Shown in pieces: positions 17,960-26,829 of a stretch of DNA of 64,000 bases. Positions within the stretch are counted from its first letter, which is position 1; each line of letters starts with the position of its first letter. The stretch comes from Pedobacter sp. SYP-B3415 (GTDB lineage: Bacteria; Bacteroidota; Bacteroidia; Sphingobacteriales; Sphingobacteriaceae). The notes below the pieces were generated by a model that was given only the letters and a program-made list of their open reading frames with translations, was not told the origin of the DNA and ran no database searches. The DNA lies in contig NZ_RXNQ01000004.1 in the NCBI RefSeq assembly GCF_004138205.1, positions 62,001 through 126,000 on the forward strand. Reading direction: 5' to 3'. The position numbers and the translations under genes are program-made.

Positions 17960-18442
17960 ATGAAAACTCTTTACTTCGCTGCACTCGGATTCATCCTTTC
18001 GGTCAGCGGTTTTGCCCAGTCCGCCAAACAGGTACCGGCAAGACAAGCGAAAGCCACTCATCCCCAAACTTCACCTGCAAACTACACCACTGCTCTCAAA
18101 AATCACCTTGACGTCTGGAACGAACGTGACCAGGTAAAACGTCTGCGTAAAATTAAGCAAACGTATACCGCCGACAGCCGCGTGGTAACACCGGTGGCAA
18201 CGGCTACAACCTACAGCGAGATTGACGCTGCCGTGAATGATGTTCAGCGCCAGCACAAGAATTATGTGTTCAGCACAGCGGGCGCTCCGGTTATTTCGGG
18301 AGACCATGTGGTATTTCCGGTAAACTTTGGCCCTGAAGGCGCTGTTCCGGTCTTCCGTGGCGAAGCGACTGCACAGCTGCGTGATGGGGCAATCAGCTAC
18401 CTGGAAGTCAGGCTTCAGCGAAAGCTTACAGCATCCCGTTAG
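17960..18442 (+). CDS. Secreted protein of unknown function, 160 aa
   Basis: I do not recognise a family. Residues 1-19 form a clear signal peptide (MKTLYFAALGFILSVSGFAQ, cleavage probably after FA-Q). The mature protein is then expected in the periplasm or outside the cell. It starts with a low-complexity Lys/Ala/Gln stretch and continues into a mixed alpha/beta region, including AEVISTT-like beta segments and FPVNFGPEGAVPVF. Only one plausible start exists. It stands alone between the fsa terminator and the hydrolase gene, preceded by a promoter-like element. Confidence 0.7.
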   Translation: MKTLYFAALGFILSVSGFAQSAKQVPARQAKATHPQTSPANYTTALKNHLDVWNERDQVKRLRKIKQTYTADSRVVTPVATATTYSEIDAAVNDVQRQHKNYVFSTAGAPVISGDHVVFPVNFGPEGAVPVFRGEATAQLRDGAISYLEVRLQRKLTASR

Positions 18443-18521
18443 ATTTTCTTCCTGAGGTTGTAAACAAAGACAAACAATCAAAGGGTAAGCATGTTGAGTG
18501 TTTAAATTAACACGAAACTAT

Positions 18522-19361
18522 ATGCCTTATCTAAACCAAAACTCGCCTGATGAGCGTCTCAATCAGGCTACACTTTACTACGAAGATTGGGGAAGCGGCG
18601 ATCCTGTTGTGCTTATTCATGGCTGGCCGCTTTCGCATGAAATGTGGGAATACCAGATCGATGCGCTCGTCAGCGCCGGTTACCGCGTTATTGCTTACGA
18701 CCGTCGCGGATTTGGTAAATCTTCGAAACCGTGGAGCGGTTATGATTACAATTCCCTGGCCGCCGACCTGGCACTGCTTATAGATGCGCTCGATCTCGAA
18801 TCTGTATCGCTCGTCGGATTTTCTATGGGTGGCGGTGAAGTAGTGCGCTACATCAGCCTGTTTGGAATAGAAAAAATAAAAAAGGCTGTGCTCATCAGCT
18901 CTGTTGTGCCCTTTATGCTGAAAACCGACGACCATCCCGAAGGTGTGCCAAAAGCGATGTTTGATGGCTTTGCCGAGAAAATTGCAACTGACCGTCCTGC
19001 TTTTCTGGCAGACTTTGCGAAACAGTTTTATGGCGAGGGGCTACTGAGTAAACCCGTTAGTCAGGCTATTCTGAACTGGCATCAAAACCTTTCTCTGCAG
19101 GCCGGCCCCCGCGCAACGGCTCAATGTCTGGAAGCTTTCTCTACAACTGATTTCAGAAGTGAACTGGACAAGATCCGGCTGCCGCTGCTCATTATTCACG
19201 GCGACGCTGACAAAACAGTTCCGATCAAGGCGACCAGCGAAATTGTTGCCGGCAGGGTGCCGCAAGCAGAATACATTGTATTTGAAGGCGCACCGCACGG
19301 CCTTTTTATAACAGACCGCGATATGCTGAACCAAAGGCTCATTGACTTTCTGAAGCAATAA
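18522..19361 (+). CDS. Alpha/beta hydrolase (chloroperoxidase/esterase-like), 279 aa
   Basis: A soluble alpha/beta-hydrolase fold enzyme of the cofactor-free haloperoxidase/esterase group. The oxyanion motif is LIHGWPLSHEMW. The nucleophile is Ser101 in GFSMGGGEVV, the acid is in LIIHGDADKTVP and the His is in GAPHGLFI. These proteins hydrolyse esters or act as perhydrolases; the substrate is not predictable. The frame extends to a GTG at 18498, but the ATG at 18522 (MPYLNQ) fits the family start and is preferred. A terminator hairpin follows the stop by 9 nt. Confidence 0.87.
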   Translation: MPYLNQNSPDERLNQATLYYEDWGSGDPVVLIHGWPLSHEMWEYQIDALVSAGYRVIAYDRRGFGKSSKPWSGYDYNSLAADLALLIDALDLESVSLVGFSMGGGEVVRYISLFGIEKIKKAVLISSVVPFMLKTDDHPEGVPKAMFDGFAEKIATDRPAFLADFAKQFYGEGLLSKPVSQAILNWHQNLSLQAGPRATAQCLEAFSTTDFRSELDKIRLPLLIIHGDADKTVPIKATSEIVAGRVPQAEYIVFEGAPHGLFITDRDMLNQRLIDFLKQ

Positions 19362-19370
19362 ATTTCGAGT

Positions 19371-19404
19371 GGCATTCCGGAGCAGCCGGAATGCCAATTT
19401 CTCA
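19371..19404 (+). terminator. Terminator after the alpha/beta hydrolase gene
   Basis: A perfect 10-bp stem (GGCATTCCGG at 19371-19380, CCGGAATGCC at 19386-19395) with loop AGCAG. A short A/T-rich tail without a long U run follows, so efficiency may be moderate. Confidence 0.7.
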
Positions 19405-19427
19405 GCCAGGGGCTCAGCTAACCCAAC

Positions 19428-19457
19428 TTGCATAAGCAGCAAAAAGCGCTAACTTTG
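19428..19457 (+). promoter_or_regulatory. Promoter of the OPT transporter gene
   Basis: TTG at 19428-19430, a 19-nt spacer and TAACTTTG at 19450-19457 match the Bacteroidetes -33/-7 promoter (TTTG/TTG, then TAnnTTTG). Transcription would start near 19463 and give a leader of only about 13 nt before the ATG at 19476. Confidence 0.6.
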
Positions 19458-19475
19458 ATTCTTTAAATCAATATA

Positions 19476-21536
19476 ATGGGTGATATTAAAGAATTTAAGC
19501 CTTTTGTACCGGCAGAAAAGCAGGTGGCAGAACTAACAGTCAAATCTGTTCTGCTCGGCGCACTCGCCGGAATTATTTTCGGGGCCGCAACCGTTTACCT
19601 TGCCCTCAAAGCAGGCCTGACCGTTTCTGCATCAATTCCAATAGCTGTTCTCGCCATAACACTTGGCAAACGTTTTTTCAAAACCACCATTCTTGAAAAT
19701 AACATCATCCAGACAACCGGTTCTGCAGGCGAATCAATCGCTGCCGGCGTGGTGTTCACGCTTCCGGGTTTCCTTTTTTTAAGTACGGGAATCGGTGGCC
19801 AGAGTTCGGGTGAAGCTTTCTTCAATTATATGACGATCCTGATTCTGGCCATATTGGGCGGTATATTGGGTACGCTGATGATGATTCCACTAAGGCGCTC
19901 GCTGATTGTTAAGGAACACCATACCCTTCCCTATCCTGAAGGAACGGCCTGTGCGTCGGTGCTTCAGGCTGGCGAACGCGGAGGTACGTTTGCCCGTACA
20001 GCATTCTGGGGTTTGGGTTTTTCGCTGGTTTACGCACTTTGCCAAAAGGTTTTTCACATTATTGCTGAGGTGCCTGCATGGGCTACCAAACAAACAAACA
20101 GGTTTTTACCGTCGGCACAGGTAAGCGGCGAGATCACGCCTGAATATATGGGCGTAGGTTATATCATCGGTCCGCGTATTTCAGGTATTCTCGTGGCCGG
20201 TGGTGTGTTGGCGTCGCTGGTGCTCATTCCCTTGCTGGCTACGCTGATTGATCCTGTGCGTGCGGCACAGCAGCTGGTTAAGATCGGGCTGCTGGCAGAT
20301 ATAAACAAGCCCGGTGGTGCGGGCAACTGGGACCCGGTTACCCGGACTTTTGCTGATTATCCGAAAGCGATTTACCAGGCATTTGTAAAACAGATCGGTG
20401 CCGGCGCCGTTGCAGCAGGTGGTTTTATTACCCTGCTTAAAACCCTGCCGACCATCGTTACCTCTTTTAAAGAAAGCATCAGCTCTGTCAAGGAGAAAAA
20501 AGACGCATCTACCATAAAGAGAACGGACCGCGATCTTTCGTTGAAAATTGTTGGCTTTGGCAGTGTCGGTCTTATTATACTTATGGCGCTGCTGCCGCAG
20601 GTACCGGGCGATACGTTTATTGGCAAACTCCTTCTGGGGCTGTTGGTTGTGGTATTCGGTGCATTCTTCGTAACCGTTGCGAGCCGTATTGTAGGCCTGA
20701 TCGGCTCAAGCAACAGTCCGGTATCGGGTATGACGATTGCCACGATTATGGGTACCTGTCTGATCTTTATCGGCATGGGCTGGACGGGAAAAATCTACGA
20801 ACCTATGGCCCTTGTTGTTGGCGGTATGGTTTGTATAGCGGCTGCGAACGCCGGTGCCACTTCGCAGGATCTGAAAACCGGTTACCTGGTAGGCGCCACG
20901 CCAAAATACCAGCAGATTGCTTTATTCATAGGGGTAATTGTTTCTTCTATCGTGATCGGCCTGACTGTGCGTATCCTTGATACCCCTACCACAGAAATGG
21001 TGAAACAAGGCATTACGCACGCCATTGGGACCGAAACCTATGCTGCGCCACAGGCTACGCTAATGGCAACGCTGATCAAAGGCATGCTTTCTTTCAACCT
21101 GGATTGGCAGTATGTACTTGTCGGTGTGTTCATTGCCATTACTGTTGAACTTTGTGGTATCAAGTCTTTATCGTTTGCGGTGGGTGCTTACCTCCCGCTG
21201 TCTACAACGCTGCCCATTTTTGCCGGTGGTGCCGTTCGTGCGCTGGTTGACTGGAGGCAAAAAGCAAAGGCAACCAGCTTGGAAGAAGAAGAACTTGGTA
21301 CCGGAAATTTATTTGCCACCGGCCTGGTGGCAGGTGGTGCTATTGCAGGAGTAATCGTGGCAATTTTGTCGGTTATCCCGGCTGTAAACGATAACCTTCA
21401 ACTGGTTAACGCTGAAGGTTGGTTATCAGGGATTCTTGGCCACGAAGGTTATGCGCTGCTGGGCGTGTTGTTCTTTGCCCTGATGGGATTTGTGCTCTAT
21501 CGGGTCGCCCGGAAAAAAAATGATGTTGTACTGTAG
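19476..21536 (+). CDS. OPT family oligopeptide transporter, 686 aa
   Basis: A large inner-membrane transporter with about 14-16 predicted hydrophobic helices. The OPT signatures are clear: LLGALAGIIFGAATVYLALK near residue 27, IIQTTGSAGESIAAGVVFT near residue 76, HHTLPYPEGTACASVLQAGE near residue 148, and NSPVSGMTIATIMGTC in the second half. Members carry oligopeptides or metal chelates; substrate is unassigned. It is transcribed alone from a good promoter and ends at a bidirectional hairpin shared with the convergent fucosidase gene. Confidence 0.92.
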   Translation: MGDIKEFKPFVPAEKQVAELTVKSVLLGALAGIIFGAATVYLALKAGLTVSASIPIAVLAITLGKRFFKTTILENNIIQTTGSAGESIAAGVVFTLPGFLFLSTGIGGQSSGEAFFNYMTILILAILGGILGTLMMIPLRRSLIVKEHHTLPYPEGTACASVLQAGERGGTFARTAFWGLGFSLVYALCQKVFHIIAEVPAWATKQTNRFLPSAQVSGEITPEYMGVGYIIGPRISGILVAGGVLASLVLIPLLATLIDPVRAAQQLVKIGLLADINKPGGAGNWDPVTRTFADYPKAIYQAFVKQIGAGAVAAGGFITLLKTLPTIVTSFKESISSVKEKKDASTIKRTDRDLSLKIVGFGSVGLIILMALLPQVPGDTFIGKLLLGLLVVVFGAFFVTVASRIVGLIGSSNSPVSGMTIATIMGTCLIFIGMGWTGKIYEPMALVVGGMVCIAAANAGATSQDLKTGYLVGATPKYQQIALFIGVIVSSIVIGLTVRILDTPTTEMVKQGITHAIGTETYAAPQATLMATLIKGMLSFNLDWQYVLVGVFIAITVELCGIKSLSFAVGAYLPLSTTLPIFAGGAVRALVDWRQKAKATSLEEEELGTGNLFATGLVAGGAIAGVIVAILSVIPAVNDNLQLVNAEGWLSGILGHEGYALLGVLFFALMGFVLYRVARKKNDVVL

Positions 21537-21557
21537 CCAGATCGATATTTAAAGTGA

Positions 21558-21579
21558 AAAGCCCGGACATCCGGGCTTT
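21558..21579. terminator. Bidirectional terminator between OPT gene and PUL
   Basis: A perfect 9-bp stem (AAAGCCCGG at 21558-21566, CCGGGCTTT at 21571-21579) with loop ACAT. It sits 21 nt after the OPT stop codon and 2 nt after the end of the convergent alpha-L-fucosidase gene. A/T-rich flanks on both sides allow it to act in both directions. Confidence 0.8.
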
Positions 21580-21581
21580 CA

Positions 21582-23501
21582 TTATTTATAAAGGTCAAAT
21601 TCTGCAATGCTTACGGTGCCTGCCGCTGCGCTGGTCGTGGTAGACAATACCGTAAACCGAATGAAACGTGCCCTGGCTGGTTTCGACAGTCGAACAAATT
21701 GTTGAACAGGGTTAGCCCGGATGTTTGAAAATTCGCCCGCAGCTTGTGTATCCCAGACTACACCGTCCATACTGGTTGCAAACTCATACCGGTCAGCCAG
21801 TCCTTCAGCTTTCCCATCCTGCCGTGGCAGGTAAGAAAAGCCGGTGAAATGGCTTTCTTTTGCCAGATCAAAGACAACCTGCAAAGGTAATTTGACGCCG
21901 TCGCGAAGCCAGGCGCTGTTTTTATTTCCGTCGACTGCATTTTTGCCGCCAGACGAATCAGGCAAAATCATTTTCCATCCCGACTTTTCTAGGCCTTCAG
22001 AAATTCTGGCGTATGGCATCGCAGGGCCCGGAGCTTCGAGGAACAATCCAAAATCGCTGAGCGCCGGTGCCACGGGCGCATACAACCTGAGTCTGAGCCG
22101 GGCTGCCTGAACCGGCGCGCTCAACCTGATCAGTCTTGTGGAACCAATACTGGTAGCGGAAGCCAGTCTGTGCCAGGCACCCTTGAGATGCACCTCAACC
22201 ACCGCGCTATCCAGACGCTGACCAAGTTTGATGTTTTCGCGCAGGCGGATGAGGTTAAAACGTTTAGTTCCCTTCAGGTCGATCTCTATAACCGGATGAT
22301 GTACGTCGTCATCGGGAGCCCAGTAGGTATAACGGTCGTTGTCCAGAAGATTGCGCAGCTGATAGTTAGTTCCCGGCCTGGTAGAGGCGGCAAATAAGCG
22401 CGCACCGGTGGCGAGGTTTGTCGCAAATGTCTTTCGCAGTTTATCACCGAAACCCTGCAGGGACTGTACGTCGTTAGCATGTAGCCTGCCATCCTGCATG
22501 GGCGCAATACCCAGACTGAGGTTGGCGCCTCTGCCAACGCTTTTAAGATAAATATCAAACAACTGATCGGGCGTTTTCACCTGGTGGTCCTGATCGGCGT
22601 GGTAAAACCAACCCACGCGGTGCGGAACATCGCATTCTGCGGGTATCCAGAAACGGCCGTTTCGCTGACCGCTGGTCAGAAACGTCTCGACTACATGTCC
22701 CGGTGCCGGTTTTGTGCCTTCCGGGCCCACGGGCGTAAAGGTTGCCCAGGATGTTTCGCCTGCAGCACCGCGTTCATTACCTACCCAGCGCACATCGGGA
22801 CCAATATCGCTGAAGATAACTGCCTCAGGCTGCATCCGGCGGGTTATTTGCCAGAGATCTTCCCAACCGTAGTATGCAGAACGGTCAATTTTCCGGGTTT
22901 CCCGGGCCCCGCCGTAATATCCATCTCCCCCGTTTGCACCATCATGCCAGCTTGTAAACAGTCTGCCATAATTCGTGTACAGCTCTTTTAATTGTTCACG
23001 GTAATGATCAACATAAGCCGCCCTGCCATATTCCGGATCATTGCGGTCCCAGGCCGAACAATACACACCGAACTCCATCCCCGCCTTACGCGCAGCAAGC
23101 ATAAAGTCCCTTACCATGTCGCCTTTGCCGTTCTTCCACGGACTTTTGCTAATGTTGTACTGGTTTGTTCTGGTCGGCCAGAGCGCAAAACCATCATGAT
23201 GTTTGGCTACGCTGATCAATCCACGGAAACCTCCGGACTTCACAGCGCCCGCAATCTGGTCTGCATCAAATGACCGGGGATTAAATATTTTCGGATCCGC
23301 ATCGCCATAGCCCCATTCCTTATTTTCAAATGTTGTTGGCGTGAAATGGACGAGAACATACATTTCCATCTCATGCCATTTCAGCTGTGCAGCAGAAGGC
23401 AGCGGACCATATGGTTTTGGCGGCGCCGCCTGCTGTGCCGATAGCGTACTGCTCAGCAGGATCAGCGTGATACAATAGAAGAGTCGAACGACAGATTTCA
23501 T
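21582..23501 (-). CDS. Alpha-L-fucosidase (GH29) with C-terminal F5/8-type carbohydrate-binding regions, 639 aa
   Basis: A secreted retaining alpha-L-fucosidase. The signal peptide is MKSVVRLFYCITLILLSST with cleavage near LSAQQ. The GH29 barrel is shown by MYVLVHFTPTTFENKEWGYG, GLISVAKHHDGFALWPT and MEFGVYCSAWDRN. A Trp-His-Asp-Gly-Ala segment (WHDGANGGDGYYGG) carries the likely nucleophile Asp. After about residue 370 come two beta-sandwich stretches resembling F5/8 type C (CBM32) domains. The frame extends to 23555, but the ATG at 23501 places the signal peptide correctly. Distal gene of the PUL, expected to remove terminal fucose. Confidence 0.9.
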   Translation of the reverse strand: MKSVVRLFYCITLILLSSTLSAQQAAPPKPYGPLPSAAQLKWHEMEMYVLVHFTPTTFENKEWGYGDADPKIFNPRSFDADQIAGAVKSGGFRGLISVAKHHDGFALWPTRTNQYNISKSPWKNGKGDMVRDFMLAARKAGMEFGVYCSAWDRNDPEYGRAAYVDHYREQLKELYTNYGRLFTSWHDGANGGDGYYGGARETRKIDRSAYYGWEDLWQITRRMQPEAVIFSDIGPDVRWVGNERGAAGETSWATFTPVGPEGTKPAPGHVVETFLTSGQRNGRFWIPAECDVPHRVGWFYHADQDHQVKTPDQLFDIYLKSVGRGANLSLGIAPMQDGRLHANDVQSLQGFGDKLRKTFATNLATGARLFAASTRPGTNYQLRNLLDNDRYTYWAPDDDVHHPVIEIDLKGTKRFNLIRLRENIKLGQRLDSAVVEVHLKGAWHRLASATSIGSTRLIRLSAPVQAARLRLRLYAPVAPALSDFGLFLEAPGPAMPYARISEGLEKSGWKMILPDSSGGKNAVDGNKNSAWLRDGVKLPLQVVFDLAKESHFTGFSYLPRQDGKAEGLADRYEFATSMDGVVWDTQAAGEFSNIRANPVQQFVRLSKPARARFIRFTVLSTTTSAAAGTVSIAEFDLYK

Positions 23502-23585
23502 AGCACAATATAGGTCAACGAAAGCAATAAATACAGGACTGTTCAAACTTATCAACTATCGGCGCTACATGTTATACAATACCGG

Positions 23586-24527
23586 CTACCAGGTTACCCG
23601 CGGCCAGCCTTTTTCATAGTTTAGTCGTGCGAGCAACATTTGTCGGCCTTTTTTCCGCGCATCCCGGTCTATAGCGTGAAATGCAATCCAGGTCCTTCCC
23701 TTTCTATCACGAAGAATTGAATTATGTCCTGGCGCAACCCATTTGCCACGGCTTTCCAGAATGGCGCTGCTGCCTGAGCCTGAAACCTGGCCGCGTGTTT
23801 CATAAGGTCCTTCGACTTTTATTGAACGCGCAACCAGAACCGCATAGTCGGCCTTGTCGCCGCAGCAGTTATCGCCCGAATAATACAGATAATAGTAGCC
23901 GTCATGATGGTCTATCCAGGCACCTTCGATGAGCCTGGTATAGCGGCTCTCCTGCCCTGGCGGCAACAAGTCACGCGCAGTTGAGCCAGGTGCGAAATCG
24001 CTCCAGTCTGCATTCATTTCCCGGAGGCGGATAGCCTGGAAACCGGAACCCCAGATCAGCAGATTTTTCCCGGCGGCGGAATCCCGAAGAGCGAAAGGGT
24101 CAATATTGACGAATGTCTCACCACAGATCAGCGGGCTGCCTTTATCTTTGAACGGTCCTTCGGGCTTGTCGGCATAAGCAATACCCAGGCACTTCCCGGT
24201 TTTATCATCGGTAGATTCCCCTGAGTAAAAAAGAACATACTTTTTTAAGCGTGCATCATATATGACATGTGGCGCCCAAAAATGTCCGCTTGCCCAGGAT
24301 GGCTTTTCAGGTAACACATCAGGCAGTTCCTGCCAGTTCTGAAGGTCGGTTGACCGGGCAGCCTGGATATTCGATTTCCCTTCAGTTGCATACACATACC
24401 ACACCCCATTGAACTGAACAACTGTCGGGTCAGGAAAATCGCGGGCAATGACCGGGTTCTGAATCTGGGCATAACCCCTGCCTAGCCCGGCAAACAACAA
24501 GATGGATAGAATGGCTATGGCTTTCAT
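23586..24527 (-). CDS. Family 43 glycoside hydrolase (first of three), 313 aa
   Basis: A secreted five-bladed propeller glycosidase. The signal peptide is MKAIAILSILLFAGLGRG. The inverting GH43 triad is visible: base Asp in ARDFPDPTVVQFNG, the modulating Asp in VNIDPFALRDS and the acid Glu in LIEGAWIDHHDGYYYLYYSG. A CCGD motif and APGHNSILRDRKGRTWI follow, as in arabinanase/xylosidase-type members. Substrate (alpha-arabinosyl or beta-xylosyl linkages) is not determinable by eye. The ATG at 24527 is chosen over 24551 because it begins the signal peptide. It lies 20 nt after the next GH43 gene in the PUL. Confidence 0.88.
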   Translation of the reverse strand: MKAIAILSILLFAGLGRGYAQIQNPVIARDFPDPTVVQFNGVWYVYATEGKSNIQAARSTDLQNWQELPDVLPEKPSWASGHFWAPHVIYDARLKKYVLFYSGESTDDKTGKCLGIAYADKPEGPFKDKGSPLICGETFVNIDPFALRDSAAGKNLLIWGSGFQAIRLREMNADWSDFAPGSTARDLLPPGQESRYTRLIEGAWIDHHDGYYYLYYSGDNCCGDKADYAVLVARSIKVEGPYETRGQVSGSGSSAILESRGKWVAPGHNSILRDRKGRTWIAFHAIDRDARKKGRQMLLARLNYEKGWPRVTW

Positions 24528-24547
24528 GTTAAAGGTGCATGGTACTG

Positions 24548-25492
24548 TCAATTGCTTATTTTATCGAGAACCGGGAATATCAGCCCTTCCGCATCTGGCA
24601 TCGCCTGGTCCGGACCGCTTGTCTTGTCGAATTTCATGGGCACGATGGCTGTACGCCGCCGGCCTACGCGCTTGTTGTCATAGTGGGTATGAAACACGTA
24701 ATATAATTTGTTCGCCGGCCCGGTAAAGAGGTCGCCATGCCCCGTCCCGTTAATTTTAGTAAGGCTCCGGTTCAAAATTGGATTCCCGCTGAACTTTGTA
24801 AAGGGCCCTGCCGGACTTGTAGAGGTGGCGTACCCCACTGCATAATCAGGGTTTCTGAAATCATTTGCCGTGTAAAAAAGGTAGTACAGACCTTTGTGTT
24901 TAATCGATGTCGGGCCTTCGGCAACCGGGCCGCTGTTTGTTGTGTTTTCCCATGGAAGTGTTGCAGAGACACAATGTTTCAGCGTTTCGGGTTTTATGTC
25001 TGAGAGATCGGGCAGCATTTCAGCTACGTACAAATGGTTGCCCGGGTGTACGCGGACGTGATAGAGATAGACCTTTCCCTTTTCCATATAAATGTAGGGA
25101 TCGATTTGCCGTTGCCCTGAAGTAAGTGATTTTTTTTGAGTTTGCCTGAAAGGGCCCAGCGGACTGTCTGCACTTGCAATGGCAATCTGTTCGTTGGCTA
25201 CATAAGCCATATGGTAACGGCCGCGGTACTTAAATATCTGGGGCGCCCAAAACCCGTGGTCGCCAAAAGATTCGCCTTTCTTAAGGGCATACCCCTGCTC
25301 CTTCCAATTTTTCAGGTCGCGGGAGGTATAGACCTTGAACCCGTCGGGCTCGCCCGTCCCATATAAATAATAAATGCCCTTTTCGGCATAGATTGTCGGA
25401 TCGGCCAGCAAAACGTTGTTGGCTGGCGGGTCCTGGGCGGTGACTTTGAGGAGCGTGAAAATCAGCAGTATAAAGATGTAAACAGGTTTCAT
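24548..25492 (-). CDS. Family 43 glycoside hydrolase (second of three), 314 aa
   Basis: A secreted GH43-type enzyme. The signal peptide is MKPVYIFILLIFTLLKVTAQ. The triad is intact: Asp in NVLLADPTIYAEKGIYYLYG, Asp in QIDPYIYMEKGKVYLY and Glu in VAEGPTSIKHKGLYYLFYTA. Near residue 230 it carries NGTGHGDLFTGP, a substrate-pocket His region. It differs clearly from the two other GH43 proteins here and so probably attacks another linkage of the same polysaccharide. A 173-nt gap with a strong hairpin separates it from the upstream GH5-like gene. Confidence 0.87.
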   Translation of the reverse strand: MKPVYIFILLIFTLLKVTAQDPPANNVLLADPTIYAEKGIYYLYGTGEPDGFKVYTSRDLKNWKEQGYALKKGESFGDHGFWAPQIFKYRGRYHMAYVANEQIAIASADSPLGPFRQTQKKSLTSGQRQIDPYIYMEKGKVYLYHVRVHPGNHLYVAEMLPDLSDIKPETLKHCVSATLPWENTTNSGPVAEGPTSIKHKGLYYLFYTANDFRNPDYAVGYATSTSPAGPFTKFSGNPILNRSLTKINGTGHGDLFTGPANKLYYVFHTHYDNKRVGRRRTAIVPMKFDKTSGPDQAMPDAEGLIFPVLDKISN

Positions 25493-25596
25493 TTGTATTT
25501 ATGTGTGGTATATATAGATTTCTGCTTCGCAGGATAGGCGTAAGTTGTTCTGACCAGTAAGGTTGCTGCTGGCGGAAAAGCCGCTACGCAACAATT

Positions 25597-25627
25597 CCTG
25601 CCGGCAGCAGACTGTTGTGCCGGCAGG
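25597..25627 (-). promoter_or_regulatory. Strong intercistronic hairpin in the PUL
   Basis: A perfect 10-bp inverted repeat (CCTGCCGGCA at 25597-25606, TGCCGGCAGG at 25618-25627) with an 11-nt loop. It lies in the 173-nt gap between the GH5-like gene and the second GH43 gene. No U run follows on the minus strand, so it is more likely an RNA-stability or attenuation element than a full terminator. Confidence 0.6.
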
Positions 25628-25665
25628 ATATGTTTTCTTCGTTTTTTTAAAAACGGTTAGCTGTG

Positions 25666-26805
25666 CTACGAGCTTTTTTGAACACCGGTAATTTGTTTGA
25701 TAAAATCGGTTTCTTCGGTTTTGTAAGGTGTACCATCTTTACGGAAGATATCGTGGAACCACAAAGGAGGGTCTCCGGTATATTTTTTCTGCCAGCTATC
25801 CCATGGATAGATCGTCTGGCTTTTACCGTCTACGAAACCCCAGTTTACCATACCTACGTTGTACTTTTTTGCAATAGGCAGAAATCCCTGGAAGGTACTT
25901 CCGTTCGGCCGGGCCATATATTCGGTGCAAATCATTGGCCGGCCATAACGCTCAAGCTGATGAATGCGTTTCTCAAAATCTTCGGGCTTGTCATAACAGT
26001 GAAAGCTGATTACATCAGACTCATCAAGCTGAACCTTTTCGATGGGTGTTAACAGGGAATCGGCTGACCAATCATTTCTCCAGACACCCGATGTAAGTGG
26101 TTGGGTCGGGTTTGCTTCCCGTGCCCAGGCAAATGTTTTCTGTAGCAGTGGCAGCACGTATTTTTCCTTGTCTTTTAATTCAATCGGCCCATATGACGAT
26201 GTGTTCGGATTATCCGGTTCATTCCAAACATCCCAGGCCAGAATGCGGTTGTCACCGGCAAAGTGAGAGATAAGTCCCTTCACGTAACCTTCAAGGCGCG
26301 CCTGTTTTGTTGTATCGCGCAGCACCTCCAGACCAGGGCTCTGCACCCAGCCTGAATTGTGAACAAACGGCTTCGGATCGCGCTGTTTGCCTGATTTTGG
26401 GTTGGGGTCCCAGCAAGAATCGAAAATGACGAGAATGGGTCTGATATCCTGCTGTTTAGCGAGGTCAAGGAAAGAATCAATGCGTTTAAGAAAGCCGGTT
26501 GAATCTTCCTGATATGGCAGGTCATGCAGGTATACACGCATGGTATTCATACCAAGAGACTTTGCCCAGCCCAGCTCTTTTGAAATTGTAACGGTATCAA
26601 AAGAGTCCGCCTGCCACATCTCGAGCTGGTTGATGGCTGTACTGGGTAAAAAGTTCGAGCCTACGATCCACTTCTGTTTTCCGTACCATTCGCCGGCTTC
26701 TTCTTTGGTCCAGATCTGCCGCGCTTCGTCTTTTTTTGCCGGCTGTTTGCAGCAGAACAGAAAGAGGCTGAGAAGAACCAGAAGGTTCAGGTTCATTTTT
26801 TTCAT
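25666..26805 (-). CDS. GH5-like TIM-barrel glycoside hydrolase lipoprotein, 379 aa
   Basis: A cellulase/mannanase-clan (GH-A) barrel enzyme. The N-terminus is a lipoprotein-type signal ending in FLFCCK (Cys18 or Cys19), placing it at the outer membrane or periplasm. The two catalytic glutamates of clan GH-A are visible: acid/base Glu196 in LAWDVWNEPDNPN and nucleophile Glu295 in RPMICTEYMARPNG. MNTMRVYLHDLPYQ and PILVIFDSCWDPNP are barrel strands. GH5 is the closest fit, although relatives in GH2 or GH39 are possible. It could cleave a backbone within the PUL substrate. It lies 24 nt after the third GH43 gene. Confidence 0.8.
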   Translation of the reverse strand: MKKMNLNLLVLLSLFLFCCKQPAKKDEARQIWTKEEAGEWYGKQKWIVGSNFLPSTAINQLEMWQADSFDTVTISKELGWAKSLGMNTMRVYLHDLPYQEDSTGFLKRIDSFLDLAKQQDIRPILVIFDSCWDPNPKSGKQRDPKPFVHNSGWVQSPGLEVLRDTTKQARLEGYVKGLISHFAGDNRILAWDVWNEPDNPNTSSYGPIELKDKEKYVLPLLQKTFAWAREANPTQPLTSGVWRNDWSADSLLTPIEKVQLDESDVISFHCYDKPEDFEKRIHQLERYGRPMICTEYMARPNGSTFQGFLPIAKKYNVGMVNWGFVDGKSQTIYPWDSWQKKYTGDPPLWFHDIFRKDGTPYKTEETDFIKQITGVQKSS

Positions 26806-26829
26806 GTGTTTTAAATTAATATGTAAAGA

